64,000 nucleotides of DNA, taken from the NCBI RefSeq assembly GCF_003056345.1, contig NZ_PYWB01000001.1, positions 124,001 through 188,000 of the forward strand, given 5' to 3'. Position numbers and translations under genes: made by a program. The stretch is from Devosia submarina (lineage in GTDB: Bacteria; Pseudomonadota; Alphaproteobacteria; Rhizobiales; Devosiaceae). This document shows positions 19,157-28,809 of this stretch, one piece after another; positions within the stretch are counted from its first letter, which is position 1; each line of letters begins with the position of its first letter. A model generated the notes under the pieces. It did not search any database, was not told the origin of the DNA, and saw nothing but the letters and a program-made list of their open reading frames with translations.

Positions 19157-20212
19157 TCAGCCTTGGTTGTCGGCATGTTCGGGCGTGTTCGCTAAGTGGG
19201 CGGCATCGCCGAGCACCTCCCCGATATAGAGCTCGCGAAGCCCCACCAGCAGCACCACCGTCAGGGGCACGCCAAAGGCGATACCGAGAGGACCAAAGAT
19301 CATGGCCATAGCGACGAGCGAAAACAGAGCAATCACCGGCGGCAGTTCAACAGTCCGCTTCTGTACCAGGGGCATGAGCACATTGCCCTCGGTTTGTTGA
19401 ATAACGATATAGGCCCCCAACACCCACCAGAAGGTCTCTAGGCTCTGCCCGAGCGCCGCAATCCCCAGCGGAATATAGGCAACAATCGCGCCAATATAGG
19501 GAATGAACTCGAGCAGCCCTGCAATGAGGCCAAGAGCCAAGGCAGATGGCACGCCAAGGATCGTCAGGACGACCGCCGTAGCAACGCCAATAACGGCCAT
19601 GGCGATCAACTGACCAACAAGCCAGCGCTGCAGCGCCGAGCCCGCATTGTTGAGGGTTTGCCGTAAGCGATCCCGCTGCCGCAACGGAAAGAGTTGCAGG
19701 AACCCTTCTCTGTGTCCCTCGGGATCCAGCGCCAGAAACAATCCGCCGGCTATTACCATGATAATGGACGACACGACGCTGAATACCCCCGGCACATAAC
19801 CCAGCGCTCCCCTGATCCATGTCATGTCAGGGGCTTCGTTCAGCCATTGCTGGACATCGATACCGAACCGCTCGTTCAAGGCGGCGCTCGCAACGGGAAT
19901 GGCGTCGCGGAGCGTAGTTAATTGCATCGCTACCTGCGTCCCCATCACCATGACCAGAACGCCTATGATAGCTCCGATCAGGATACAGGCGACCGCCACC
20001 GCGCCCTTACGCCTGAGCGGAATCGCCTTGCGAACCAGTTCGGACGCGCTCCACACGATCACCGCCAGGACAACCGCGGCGAAGAACAGCACAAATATGT
20101 AGCGCAGCGTCCAGGTGAGAAGCACCAGGCCTACAATGCTTGCGGCAACCAGCGTGGTCAGCGCTACCGAAGCAAGCCTTGCGCGCATGCTCAAAGACGG
20201 TGAATCGGTCAT
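19157..20212 (-). CDS. AI-2E family (YdiK/PerM-type) transporter
   Basis: A polytopic membrane protein of the AI-2E exporter/permease family. I place the start at ATG 20212 (351 aa, MTDSPSLSMRARL). The longer frame to 20329 adds about 39 residues with unlike composition. About seven to eight hydrophobic helices are visible, including IPYIGAIVAYIPLGIAAL and the family-typical IQQTEGNVLMPLVQKRTVELPPVIAL. Members have been linked to quorum-signal export or Na+/H+ exchange, so the substrate here is open. It is divergent from the DUF2270 gene. Confidence 0.85.
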   Translation of the reverse strand: MTDSPSLSMRARLASVALTTLVAASIVGLVLLTWTLRYIFVLFFAAVVLAVIVWSASELVRKAIPLRRKGAVAVACILIGAIIGVLVMVMGTQVAMQLTTLRDAIPVASAALNERFGIDVQQWLNEAPDMTWIRGALGYVPGVFSVVSSIIMVIAGGLFLALDPEGHREGFLQLFPLRQRDRLRQTLNNAGSALQRWLVGQLIAMAVIGVATAVVLTILGVPSALALGLIAGLLEFIPYIGAIVAYIPLGIAALGQSLETFWWVLGAYIVIQQTEGNVLMPLVQKRTVELPPVIALFSLVAMAMIFGPLGIAFGVPLTVVLLVGLRELYIGEVLGDAAHLANTPEHADNQG

Positions 20213-20420
20213 GCTTGTTCCGGGGTTGAGAGGCCAGGATGCTGCAGCTGCCGGGCCAGGTGCGTAGCAGGACCACCATAGCTCAGCAGCATTTGAACGC
20301 GAGCCGGCGCGAAAGGTTGATCTCTCCACAACTAGCCGTTGGAAACCCGGACGTTCATTGCACGGACTGCGTTCTTGAACACCCTGCTAGTTGCTGTATC
20401 AACCAAGGGGGAGGCGATGA

Positions 20421-21110
20421 ATGACCGACAAGGCTGCCACTGAAGTCGCGACGCCGAGCTTGCCGGTTAGTTCGAGCGAAGCCACCACGCTCATGATTCA
20501 CTATTACCGCGCAGAGATGAGCCGGATGAATGCCTGGCGCAGCCGGCTCGATCTCACAAGCAATTGGTCGATCACCGTAGTCGCGGCATTGCTTTCGGTG
20601 TCTCTCTCCACACCCACTGCCCACCATGGCCTGGCGCTCTTTGCCATGTTGATCATCCTGCTGCTGCTCTTTGTGGAGGCGCGGCGATACCGGTTCTATG
20701 ATGTCTACCGCATGCGCATCCGGCAGTTCGAACGCCATTATTTCGGGCAGTTCTTCCAGGCAGATACGCAAGGCGGTCCCGAGCCGTGGCTCGTCATGTT
20801 GGCCCAGGATCTTCGGCACCCACGCTTTCGCATTTCGCTTGTACGCGCCCTTCGGCGGCGGCTCAGGCGCAACTACATCTGGATGTTCCTGATCCTGCTC
20901 CTTGCCTGGACCTTGAAGATCGCGTCACCCGATCTGCAATCAGGAGCGCACCTCGACCCATCGCGCCGGATCGAAACCATTATCGGCCATGCCGCGATCG
21001 GCCACTTGCCCGGATGGCTGGTTATTCCTGTGGTGGTCTTCTTCTACATCGCCCTTGTAACCGCCTGCTTGCGCGGCAAGGATCGTGGCGGCGATGAGGT
21101 GCATGTCTAG
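20421..21110 (+). CDS. DUF2270 integral membrane protein
   Basis: A 229-aa protein with the DUF2270 signature: TTLMIHYYRAEMSRMNAWRSRLDLTSNW, followed by two hydrophobic helices (about residues 50-90) and VEARRYRFYDVYRMRIRQFERHYF. Two further helices lie near the C-terminus. A strong GGGGGAG ribosome-binding site precedes the ATG. The function is unknown. It is divergent from the AI-2E permease and convergent with the L,D-transpeptidase gene, 22 bases away. Confidence 0.82.
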   Translation: MTDKAATEVATPSLPVSSSEATTLMIHYYRAEMSRMNAWRSRLDLTSNWSITVVAALLSVSLSTPTAHHGLALFAMLIILLLLFVEARRYRFYDVYRMRIRQFERHYFGQFFQADTQGGPEPWLVMLAQDLRHPRFRISLVRALRRRLRRNYIWMFLILLLAWTLKIASPDLQSGAHLDPSRRIETIIGHAAIGHLPGWLVIPVVVFFYIALVTACLRGKDRGGDEVHV

Positions 21111-21132
21111 CGCATGCGAGGCGCGCTGGGTC

Positions 21133-22155
21133 TTACTGGAGGAACTCCACGCTAACGCCCTTCTCGACCATCCCAGCAAGTTCCTCTGCGTCCCAGTTGG
21201 TCAGTCGCACGCAACCATGCGACGCTGTCTTGTCGATTTCGGATGGCTCGGGCGTGCCGTGGATGCCATAGGTAGGCTCTGAAAGGTCTATCCAGACCGT
21301 ACCAACTGGATTGTTCGGGCCCGGCGCAAGCTCCAGCACCTCGTCATTGTTGCCCTGCTGGAAGTTGACCTCTGGATTATAGGTATAGATTGGTTCGGGG
21401 GCGATTGCGGTTACCGTGTGGGTACCGACGGGCGACGGATTGTCGTCGCTACCTACAGTCGCGGGATAGGCGACAATGAGCCTGTTGTCCCTGTCATAGG
21501 CACGGAGCTGACCAAGTTTCTTGTCGGCCTCGATCCGCGCCACTTTGCCCTCCAGGGGTTCGGCGAGCTGGGCAACGATCACCTGCTCACCAGCAACTAA
21601 GGCAGAGCTCGGGTTCAGCGCCCTGAAGAGATCGATGTCCATGTGGAACTTTTCGGCCAGACCCTCCTCAATGCTCGTAAATCCAAGGTGGTCATATCCG
21701 GCAAGCTCGGCATAATCCTCCGGCAATGGCCCGACCACCGCAGCCTCGTCCTCGGGGCTGATCGTGTAGGGAAATAGAACCGGTCCGCCTTTCTCCAAAA
21801 TCCCGATGACATCAGGATCAAGCTCCCCGTCCGCTGCCAAGCCATTAAGCGTTTCGATCACGGCTACTGCCTTGCGAACATTTTCTCCATCAAACCCATC
21901 GATGACGCCCGGCGATGCTCCTGCCCAATCAAGCAGAATTTGAAGGCGCACCACGCTGGGATCAGGCTGATCCATCTTATCCATATCGCCGGCTTCAGGC
22001 TCCTCGGCCGACTGAGGCAGCGACGGCGGGGCAAGGCTCTCCAGCCGGGCCGCATTCACGGCATCCATGGTGAGAGCGAAGTCTCCCTCCTGGGCAAGCG
22101 CCGGAGACAGTGTGGCAAGAAGGGCGGCGGAAACAAGCCAAGGGGCAGGGGTCAC
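21133..22155 (-). CDS. L,D-transpeptidase (YkuD domain), peptidoglycan cross-linking
   Basis: A 340-aa exported protein. Residues 1-21 form a signal peptide (cleavage after ALA). A peptidoglycan-binding-like segment and a short LysM-like stretch precede the YkuD domain. The active site is intact: HGTPEP, then SHGCVRL with H313 and nucleophile C315. It would form 3-3 cross-links in peptidoglycan or attach proteins to it, in the periplasm. The extensin-like protein gene lies 22 bases upstream on the same strand, so the two probably form a cell-wall operon. Confidence 0.92.
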   Translation of the reverse strand: MTPAPWLVSAALLATLSPALAQEGDFALTMDAVNAARLESLAPPSLPQSAEEPEAGDMDKMDQPDPSVVRLQILLDWAGASPGVIDGFDGENVRKAVAVIETLNGLAADGELDPDVIGILEKGGPVLFPYTISPEDEAAVVGPLPEDYAELAGYDHLGFTSIEEGLAEKFHMDIDLFRALNPSSALVAGEQVIVAQLAEPLEGKVARIEADKKLGQLRAYDRDNRLIVAYPATVGSDDNPSPVGTHTVTAIAPEPIYTYNPEVNFQQGNNDEVLELAPGPNNPVGTVWIDLSEPTYGIHGTPEPSEIDKTASHGCVRLTNWDAEELAGMVEKGVSVEFLQ

Positions 22156-22177
22156 GATATTTCTTTCGCTTTAGTGA

Positions 22178-22951
22178 TCATTCGCATAGGCGCGCCAAGC
22201 AGCTGCCGCCGTGACATCCCATGTCGAGGTGGAAGTGGTCGCTGTGTTCTTCGTTAGCCTCTGGCCCGAGCGTCGTTGCAAACAACGAACATGCCGCGTC
22301 ATGGGCAAACCGGAGAAGCCGGCCCTCCGGCGCTTCATTCTTTGGCCAGTCTGACTGGACCACGATATCGCCGCCGTCATTCAGCTTGAAGCCGACCACA
22401 TCAAGCGCATTGGCAAACCCATGCTCGGACACCCGCTCGGCGTCCCCACCTACGGTCTCGCGGCACGAAAAGCTCGTGCCCACACTCAACTCGGCCAAGC
22501 CGGTATTCCGCTGCGCCTGCAGATACCTATCGACCATCTCGGCCCAGGACGGCAGGTTTGTCGCCATCTCGCACGACAATGTCGCTGGTGCTGAAAGCGG
22601 GACTATTCTCCCCCCAACCCGCACACCCGTGACTGACCATGGCGTGCGTTCTGCGCACTCTTCTTCCTCGATCGAGGGAAGCAACTGCGCTTCAACAAGC
22701 CCCGCAATCACTGCAGGGCATTGCGTCTGGTAGATGCGAGGAGTTTTGTCTGGGGCGTCAGTGTCATCAGGCTCGTCGACGGTGGCAGGCAAAAGAGGCG
22801 CAGCCTCGCTTGGCTCGGGCACCTCAGGAGAATTGTCCTGCCCCGTCTCAGTCGATAGAGAAGGAGGCCGCTCCCGCGGCAACGGAACGGTCTGCCCCAA
22901 GGCAGACATGGGCAAGATCATCAAGAAAGCTGCGATTAAACGAGCGCGCAT
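22178..22951 (-). CDS. Extensin-like C-terminal family protein, predicted LAS-type metallopeptidase
   Basis: I start this at ATG 22951 (257 aa) because MRARLIAAFLMILPMSALGQ is a clear signal peptide; the frame open to 23092 runs into the divergent regulatory region. After a Pro/Glu-rich linker comes the extensin_C-type domain with several Cys that could form disulfides. SEHGFANALD and DHFHLD resemble the zinc-ligand pattern (SxHxxGxAxD...HxH) of M15/LAS peptidoglycan peptidases. Metallopeptidase activity is inference; the domain assignment is firmer. It is probably co-transcribed with the L,D-transpeptidase gene. Confidence 0.8.
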   Translation of the reverse strand: MRARLIAAFLMILPMSALGQTVPLPRERPPSLSTETGQDNSPEVPEPSEAAPLLPATVDEPDDTDAPDKTPRIYQTQCPAVIAGLVEAQLLPSIEEEECAERTPWSVTGVRVGGRIVPLSAPATLSCEMATNLPSWAEMVDRYLQAQRNTGLAELSVGTSFSCRETVGGDAERVSEHGFANALDVVGFKLNDGGDIVVQSDWPKNEAPEGRLLRFAHDAACSLFATTLGPEANEEHSDHFHLDMGCHGGSCLARLCE

Positions 22952-23035
22952 TGTAGATGAACGCAGCGGAAGCCAGCTTGTTGCGCGTGCGCGTGCATCA
23001 TGGAAGCAATCCCAAGCTTGTCCTTTACAGTTGCT

Positions 23036-23063
23036 AGTTCGTTCAGTAGGTACTGAACGAACT
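23036..23063. promoter_or_regulatory. Perfect 28-bp palindrome, likely operator of the efflux operon regulator
   Basis: AGTTCGTTCAGTA (23036-23048) is followed after GG by its exact reverse complement (23051-23063). It lies 19 bases before the TTG start of the GbsR/MarR-type gene and 84 bases before the divergent extensin-like gene. Its position and perfect dyad symmetry fit an autoregulatory operator for that winged-helix regulator. Confidence 0.75.
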
Positions 23064-23082
23064 GTCCGCGCCGGAGTTCGGC

Positions 23083-23550
23083 TTGTCATCATCTGATCGC
23101 TTTATCGAAATCATGGGGCTGATGTTTCAGGACGGGGGAGATCCCCGGATCGCTGGGCGCATATTTGGCTTGCTGATTATTGAGGGGCGTGAGTTAAGCC
23201 TGCAGCAGATCAGCGAGCGATTGGGTGTCAGTCGTGCCAGCGTCAGCACCAATGCGCGGCAATTAGCCAAGCGGGGTGCAATCCGGCTCACCGCCCATGC
23301 TGGCGATAGGCAGGACTTCTACGAGCTCAACAATTTCCCGTCTGTCGATGTGCTGGGGGAAATGGCCGAGCGCATGACGAGGCAAGCTCAAGCCGTGCGC
23401 GAGTTTATAGAGCCGATCAGGCAGGAAAACGAACCAGCGGCGGAACGCGTAGAAGATCTCTCCCGCGCCTTCGGACATGCTGCAGAAGTGCTGGGTGACT
23501 GGGCCACCAAATTGCGAAACGACCAGACGAACCAAAGAGGCCATGAATGA
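23083..23550 (+). CDS. GbsR/MarR-type winged-helix regulator of the RND efflux operon
   Basis: A 155-aa protein. The start is TTG 23083 with GGAG 6 bases upstream. The winged-helix region reads LSLQQISERLGVSRASVSTNARQLAKRGAIRL, with DRQDFYEL as the wing, which places it in the GbsR branch of MarR-like regulators. A helical C-terminal dimerisation segment follows. It overlaps the adaptor gene by 4 bases (ATGA), so it is first gene of a regulator-adaptor-pump operon. A perfect palindrome just upstream is its likely operator. The inducer is unknown. Confidence 0.85.
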   Translation: MSSSDRFIEIMGLMFQDGGDPRIAGRIFGLLIIEGRELSLQQISERLGVSRASVSTNARQLAKRGAIRLTAHAGDRQDFYELNNFPSVDVLGEMAERMTRQAQAVREFIEPIRQENEPAAERVEDLSRAFGHAAEVLGDWATKLRNDQTNQRGHE

Positions 23551-24746
23551 CCGCAGCGCACGAGAAGCCAGAATGGGCCCAGAGCCGGCGTGAGAAGCGT
23601 AACGCGGAACGCGTTGCCAAGGGCCTCAAGCCGAGACGGCGCATTCTGCCGTGGTTGGTCCTGCTCGTGATTATTGCAGCCATCGTCGGCTTTGTGTTCT
23701 TCCGTCCAGCACCACCGGCACCTGTTCAGGAGGTGGCCAAGGAAGCGCCGATAACCAAGCAGATCCGCCAGTCGGAAACCGTTACCATCCAAAGCGCGAC
23801 GCTGCGCCAGATGGTCAAGGTCACTGGCACGCTTGTGCCCGGCCAGCAATCTGAAGTTTCCGCCCAAGCTTCCGGCCGCGTCATTGCCGTGCTGAAGCGC
23901 CCCGGCGATACGGTCCGCGAAGGCGACGTCCTTGCGCAGATCGATCGCGCAACCCTTGAACTCCAGCTCAGCCAGCAGCAGGCCACGGCGGAGGCAACCC
24001 GGGCTCAGCTGGTATCCTCCCAGCAGCAACTCGAGCGCACCGAGGAACTGGCCCGCCAAGGTCTTGCCAGCCCTTCCACCCTGGAGCAGGCGCGCTCCGC
24101 CACGGCCGCATTGTCGGCCAATCTTGCAGCACTCGAAACTGCTGTCGAAAGCGCAGAAATTGCCCTTAGCAATGCCACGGTCAAGTCGCCGTTGACCGGT
24201 GTTGTTTCCTCCCGCTCGGTAGAGCCAGGGCAGACCATTTCGCCCGGCACCCCGCTCTTCACCATCGTCAACCTCGAAGAAATGGAGTTCCAGGCAGCCG
24301 CTTCGGTCAACAGCAGTGCCATGGTCGATGCGGGCCAGGCTGTAAGCGTCGATGTGACGGGCCTTGAAGGCGAAAACTTCACTGGCGTTGTGACACGCGT
24401 CAATCCGGTTGCTGTCAGCGGCACACGCACTGTTCCGATTTATATCGAGCTCGAAAACGCCGAAGGCAGGCTGCGCGGCGGCATGTTCGCCACCGGCAAC
24501 ATCACTGTGGTGGAAAAGGCCGAAGCTCATGCGGTTCCTGCCGCAGCACTGCGCGAAGACGCCGAAGGCCAATATGTTCTCAAGCTCACCGATGGCACCC
24601 TGGCACGCCAGGGCGTAGAAGTGGTGAATGAGTGGGAGCGCGGCCGCCTCGTAGAGGTCAGCGGGCTTGCCGACGGCGACGTTGTTGTTGCTGCCCCCTT
24701 GGACGATCTGGAAGCTGGTGAAGCCTATTCGCTGGTGGAGGGCTGA
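23547..24746 (+). CDS. RND efflux periplasmic adaptor (HlyD/MFP family)
   Basis: A 399-aa membrane-fusion protein. A single transmembrane anchor spans about residues 33-52 and there is no lipobox. The rest is periplasmic: a lipoyl half-motif (SEVSAQASGRVIAVLKRPGDTVREGDVLAQID), an alpha-hairpin rich in Gln/Ala/Leu, the second lipoyl half (ATVKSPLTGVVSSRSVEPGQTIS), and beta-barrel and membrane-proximal domains. It couples the inner-membrane pump encoded 3 bases downstream to an outer-membrane channel that is not encoded here. Confidence 0.93.
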   Translation: MTAAHEKPEWAQSRREKRNAERVAKGLKPRRRILPWLVLLVIIAAIVGFVFFRPAPPAPVQEVAKEAPITKQIRQSETVTIQSATLRQMVKVTGTLVPGQQSEVSAQASGRVIAVLKRPGDTVREGDVLAQIDRATLELQLSQQQATAEATRAQLVSSQQQLERTEELARQGLASPSTLEQARSATAALSANLAALETAVESAEIALSNATVKSPLTGVVSSRSVEPGQTISPGTPLFTIVNLEEMEFQAAASVNSSAMVDAGQAVSVDVTGLEGENFTGVVTRVNPVAVSGTRTVPIYIELENAEGRLRGGMFATGNITVVEKAEAHAVPAAALREDAEGQYVLKLTDGTLARQGVEVVNEWERGRLVEVSGLADGDVVVAAPLDDLEAGEAYSLVEG

Positions 24747-24749
24747 TCC

Positions 24750-27700
24750 ATGTTTCTCACTCGCATCAGCGTAAATCACCCCGTTTTTGCCACCATGATC
24801 ATGGTGGCAATTATGGTTTTCGGCGTCTACTCCTATCAGCGCCTGCCGATCGAACAATTGCCCGACGTCGACTTTCCGGTCGTTGCCGTGGTCGTGAGCT
24901 ATCCCGGCGCTTCCCCCGAAGCTGTTGAAACCGATATCATCGAGCCCATCGAAGAAGCGGTCAACACCATCGCGGGCCTCGACAGCATCCGCTCCACCGC
25001 CCAGGCCGGGCGTGCCATGGTGCTGATGATCTTCAACCTTGAATCGGACTCCCAGCAAAAGGCGCAGGACGTTCGCGACAAGATCGATCCCGTTGCGGCA
25101 ACGCTGCCCGACGGCGCGAACGATCCGCAGGTGCTGCGGTTCGACCCAAGTGCTTTGCCGGTTCTGTCGCTCGCCGTCAGCTCGGACTCGCTCTCGGACC
25201 GCGAACTTACGGCTCTCACCGAAGACGTTATTGCCAAGCGTATTTCCAACATCGATGGCGTGGGTAGCGCTACGGTGGTCGGTGGTGTGCCGCGCCAGCT
25301 CAATATCCAGATCGATCCCGATCGCCTCGCCGCCTTCAACATCAGCCCTAGCGCCGTTATACAGGCCCTGCAGGCTGCCAATCGCGATCTGGCAGCTGGC
25401 TCCATTACCCAGGACAGCATCGTCCAGTCCATCCAGGTGCTGGGCCGGCTGGAGGATGAGCAGGATTTCTACGACATCACCGTCGGCAACCAGGGCGGTC
25501 AGCCCGTCACGGTGCGCGACGTAGCGACAATCGTTGATGGCACAGGGGAGGCGCAAAGCCTTGCCATCCTCAATGGCGAGCGTGCCATTGCTATTGACGT
25601 GCTCAAGACGCAGGGCGCCAACACGGTCGGCGTCGCCGAGGAAATTCGGCACCTGATCAGCGATCTTTTGGCCAATGAACTGCCCGAGGGGCAGGTCAAA
25701 ATCGAGATCGTGGTCGACAATGCCGAGCCTGTCGAGGATTCCTTCCACGCCGTGCAGAACATGCTGGTGGAAGGTGCCCTTCTTGCTGTCGTGATCGTCT
25801 TCCTCTTCCTCAACTCCTGGCGCTCGACCATCATCACGGGCCTTACCCTGCCGATCTCTATCATCGGCACCATGGTGGCCCTTAATGTGCTGGGCTTCAC
25901 GCTCAATATGATGACGTTGCTGGCACTCTCGCTTGCTGTCGGTATCTTGATCGATGACGCCATCGTGGTGCGCGAAAACATCACGCGCCACCTTCACATG
26001 GGCAAGTCGCACCGGCAGGCGGCGTTCGACGGCACCAACGAGATCGGCCTCGCCGTGATGGCCACCACCCTGTCCATCGTCGCAGTGTTCCTGCCCGTGG
26101 CCTTCATGGAAGGCATAATGGGCCGGTTCTTCCTCCAGTTTGGCGTCACCGTATCCGTCGCCGTGCTGATCTCGCTCTTTGTGGCTTTTACGCTTGATCC
26201 GATGATGTCCAGCGTCTGGTATGACCCAGCCTCGCACCCCGGTGCCAAGCGTGGCCCGATCGGCAAGGCCGTGCAGCAATTCGACCGCTTTTTCGAATGG
26301 ATCACGCGTGGCTATCGCGGGGTCATCCGCTGGGGCCTGAAATTCCGCAAGACGGTGCTCTTCATCGCCCTGCTGTCCTTCGTCGGATCCTTCCTGCTGT
26401 TCCCGCGCGTCGGCGTGGAGTTCATCCCCGTCACCGACACCGGCATCTTTACAGTCACCGTGGAAACCCCTGCCGGCACCGCCAAGCAAGCGACAGCTGC
26501 CAAATTGCGGCAAGCCGAAACCGTGATCCGGGCATTTCCGGAAGTGGAAACGACCTATTCCACCGTTGGTGGCGGCCTGGCAGCCGAAGGCGATAACACC
26601 GGCACCATGACCGTCACACTGGTGGACAAGGACCAGCGCGACGTCACCCCCGAGGAACTCATGCCTCGGGTCCGCCGGGCCCTTGTGGCCGTGCCTGGAG
26701 CAGACTTCCAGGTTTCGGCAGCATCGGGAATGGGCGGCAGCAGCGCTCCGGTCGCGGTCACCCTTTACGGCGACAGCTTCGCTGTGCTGGGCCGCTTGTC
26801 GGATCAGCTCGAAAGCGAGATGGCGAAGATACCGGGCCTGATCAACATCAGCTCCAGCATCGACGCCGCCCAGCCTGTTGTCGGCATTCGCGTCAACCGC
26901 GACCTTGCCAACAATCTGGGCGTCTCCATGAACCAGATCGCCGCCACTCTTGGCCCCCTGATCAGCGGCGAGGACGTTGCTGACTGGACCGCCCAGAACG
27001 GGCAGGTCTATTCGGTGGTGGTGCGCCTGCCTGAAGAACTCCGCAACGATGTGGACGCCATCGGCAATCTGCCAATTGCGCAATCCGGCGCCACTGGTTC
27101 GAGCCAGATGATCACCCTGCGCCAGGTCGCCGAAGTGGTCGAAAGCACAGGGCCCGCCACCATCAATCGGGAAGATCTGCAACGCGGCGTTACCATCGAA
27201 GCCTATCTTGAAGGCGTGGAACTCGGCACCGTGACCCCGCAGCTGCAGGCAGCAGTTGATCGCCTTGTTTTCCCCACCGGCTACAGCAGCTCGTTTGGCG
27301 GTGACGTGGAACAGATCGCTGAAACCATGGGCGCAGTGGGCTCCGCCCTACTGCTGGCTGTGATCTTCATCTATCTGGTTCTGGCATCGCAGTTCGGCAG
27401 CTTCCTGCAGCCGATCGCCATCATGGGCTCGCTGCCCCTTGCCCTTATTGGGGTGATGGTGGGTCTCCTGGTAGGTGGATCGACCCTCAACATGTTCTCC
27501 GCCATTGGCTTCATCATGTTGATGGGCCTTGTGGTGAAAAACGCCATCCTTCTGGTCGACAATGCCAACCAGCACGTCAGGGATGGTTGGAACCTCTATG
27601 AGGCCCTGGTCGAGGCCGGCGCCACGCGCTTCCGCCCCATCATCATGACGACGCTTGCCATGATCTTCGGCATGCTCCCTCTGGCGCTGAACCTTCATGC

Positions 27701-27878
27701 CGGCAGTGGGCAGAACGCGCCCATGGCTCACGCCGTGATCGGCGGGTTGATTAGCTCCACGGCACTGACCTTGCTCGTGGTGCCCGTGCTGCTGACCTAT
27801 ATCGACAGCTTCAGTGCGTTCACCCGCCGGTTCATGCCCAAGGCGCCTGACGACGTCGAGCACGCACCGGCCGAATAG
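24750..27878 (+). CDS. RND-family multidrug efflux pump (AcrB/HAE1 type)
   Basis: A 1042-aa proton-driven inner-membrane pump, normal length for the HAE1 family, with 12 helices and two large periplasmic loops. The proton-relay residues are present: adjacent D402 and D403 in [13 protein letters not shown] (TM4) and K930 in [12 protein letters not shown] (TM10). The N-terminus [42 protein letters not shown] is typical. The substrate range cannot be inferred. It is the last gene of the regulator-adaptor-pump operon, and its stop lies just 7 bases before an EcfG-type promoter for the next gene. Confidence 0.95.
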   Translation: MFLTRISVNHPVFATMIMVAIMVFGVYSYQRLPIEQLPDVDFPVVAVVVSYPGASPEAVETDIIEPIEEAVNTIAGLDSIRSTAQAGRAMVLMIFNLESDSQQKAQDVRDKIDPVAATLPDGANDPQVLRFDPSALPVLSLAVSSDSLSDRELTALTEDVIAKRISNIDGVGSATVVGGVPRQLNIQIDPDRLAAFNISPSAVIQALQAANRDLAAGSITQDSIVQSIQVLGRLEDEQDFYDITVGNQGGQPVTVRDVATIVDGTGEAQSLAILNGERAIAIDVLKTQGANTVGVAEEIRHLISDLLANELPEGQVKIEIVVDNAEPVEDSFHAVQNMLVEGALLAVVIVFLFLNSWRSTIITGLTLPISIIGTMVALNVLGFTLNMMTLLALSLAVGILIDDAIVVRENITRHLHMGKSHRQAAFDGTNEIGLAVMATTLSIVAVFLPVAFMEGIMGRFFLQFGVTVSVAVLISLFVAFTLDPMMSSVWYDPASHPGAKRGPIGKAVQQFDRFFEWITRGYRGVIRWGLKFRKTVLFIALLSFVGSFLLFPRVGVEFIPVTDTGIFTVTVETPAGTAKQATAAKLRQAETVIRAFPEVETTYSTVGGGLAAEGDNTGTMTVTLVDKDQRDVTPEELMPRVRRALVAVPGADFQVSAASGMGGSSAPVAVTLYGDSFAVLGRLSDQLESEMAKIPGLINISSSIDAAQPVVGIRVNRDLANNLGVSMNQIAATLGPLISGEDVADWTAQNGQVYSVVVRLPEELRNDVDAIGNLPIAQSGATGSSQMITLRQVAEVVESTGPATINREDLQRGVTIEAYLEGVELGTVTPQLQAAVDRLVFPTGYSSSFGGDVEQIAETMGAVGSALLLAVIFIYLVLASQFGSFLQPIAIMGSLPLALIGVMVGLLVGGSTLNMFSAIGFIMLMGLVVKNAILLVDNANQHVRDGWNLYEALVEAGATRFRPIIMTTLAMIFGMLPLALNLHAGSGQNAPMAHAVIGGLISSTALTLLVVPVLLTYIDSFSAFTRRFMPKAPDDVEHAPAE

Positions 27879-27885
27879 AGCCGAC

Positions 27886-27911
27886 GGAACGCCGCACTTG
27901 CTTGATCCGTT
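27886..27911 (+). promoter_or_regulatory. EcfG-type general stress promoter of the first Ku gene
   Basis: GGAAC at 27886-27890 and CGTT at 27908-27911 are separated by exactly 17 bases, the consensus of alphaproteobacterial EcfG sigma-factor promoters (GGAAC-N16/17-CGTT). The -10 ends 22 bases before the Ku ATG at 27934. Confidence 0.82.
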
Positions 27912-27933
27912 CTGGTGAAAACCGGAGCGGATC

Positions 27934-28809
27934 ATGGCAGCACGAGCAGTTTGGACGGGTGTGATCAAGATTGCGGAGGTTGTTTGCCCCGTCAAAATGT
28001 ACACCGCCGCCACAACGTCCGAGCGCATCTCCCTCCATATGGTCAACCGCGGCACCGGTAACCGGCTGCGCCGCATCTATGTAGACAACAAGACGGGTAA
28101 ACCTGTTGAAGCAGCCGACCAGGTCAAGGGCTATGAGACCGCACAAGGCAACTACGTCATCCTTGAGCCTGAAGAAATAAAGGCTGCCGTTCCCAATAGC
28201 GACAAGACCCTGGCAGTTGACCGGTTCATCGCCTGCAACCGCATTGAACCGACCTTTTTCGACAAACCCTACTACCTTCTGCCCGCCTCGGACGCCACCG
28301 AGGACAGCTTCATCCTGATCCGCGAAGCCCTTCGCCGCCAGAAAGCGGCCGCCATCGCCCACACGGTCCTGTTCCGCCGCTTAAGGCCCGTACTGATCCG
28401 CGCCCATCGCAAAGGCCTCATCGCCACGACCCTGAACTTCGACTACGAAGTCCGCTCCGCCGGCGAAGCGTTCCACGATCTGGAAAGCCATAAGGTTGAG
28501 CCCGAAATGCTTGAATTGGCCCGGCACATTCTCAAGACCAAGGCCGGCAAGTTCGAGCCTGAAAAGTTCACCGACCGCTACGAGCAGGCGCTGGCGGAAC
28601 TGGTGAAGGCCAAGATCGAAGGCCGCAAGATCGTCCCGCTCCGCCAGCCCGAGCCCACCAAAGCCAATGACCTGCTTGAGGCCCTGCGCCTCAGCGCCGG
28701 CGGCGGAACAAAGGCAGGTGCTCGCAAGCCGACAGCAAAGAAAGCGGCCTCCACCAAGAAAACTGCTACAGCAGAAAAGCAGGCTCCAGCGCGCCGCAAG
28801 GCGAGTTAG
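27934..28809 (+). CDS. ku: Non-homologous end-joining protein Ku (copy 1)
   Basis: A 291-aa bacterial Ku that would form a ring dimer on DNA ends and recruit LigD. The Ku core begins at residue 1 (AARAVWTGVIKIAEVVCPVKMYTA, IYVDNKTGKPVEAADQVKGYE). The C-terminal ~35 residues are Lys/Ala-rich (KPTAKKAASTKKTATAEK), a basic tail seen in many Ku proteins that helps DNA binding. ANDLLEALRLS before the tail resembles the segment that contacts LigD. It is convergent with a second Ku gene, and the stop codons overlap (TTAG). It is driven by an EcfG-type promoter. Confidence 0.94.
   Translation: MAARAVWTGVIKIAEVVCPVKMYTAATTSERISLHMVNRGTGNRLRRIYVDNKTGKPVEAADQVKGYETAQGNYVILEPEEIKAAVPNSDKTLAVDRFIACNRIEPTFFDKPYYLLPASDATEDSFILIREALRRQKAAAIAHTVLFRRLRPVLIRAHRKGLIATTLNFDYEVRSAGEAFHDLESHKVEPEMLELARHILKTKAGKFEPEKFTDRYEQALAELVKAKIEGRKIVPLRQPEPTKANDLLEALRLSAGGGTKAGARKPTAKKAASTKKTATAEKQAPARRKAS

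Noticed and set aside
23388..27182. A 1264-codon open frame antisense to the RND efflux genes
   Set aside because: It is a shadow of codon bias in high-GC coding DNA. The translation is His/Asp/Gly-rich low-complexity text with no domain, and the sense strand encodes clear adaptor and pump proteins.
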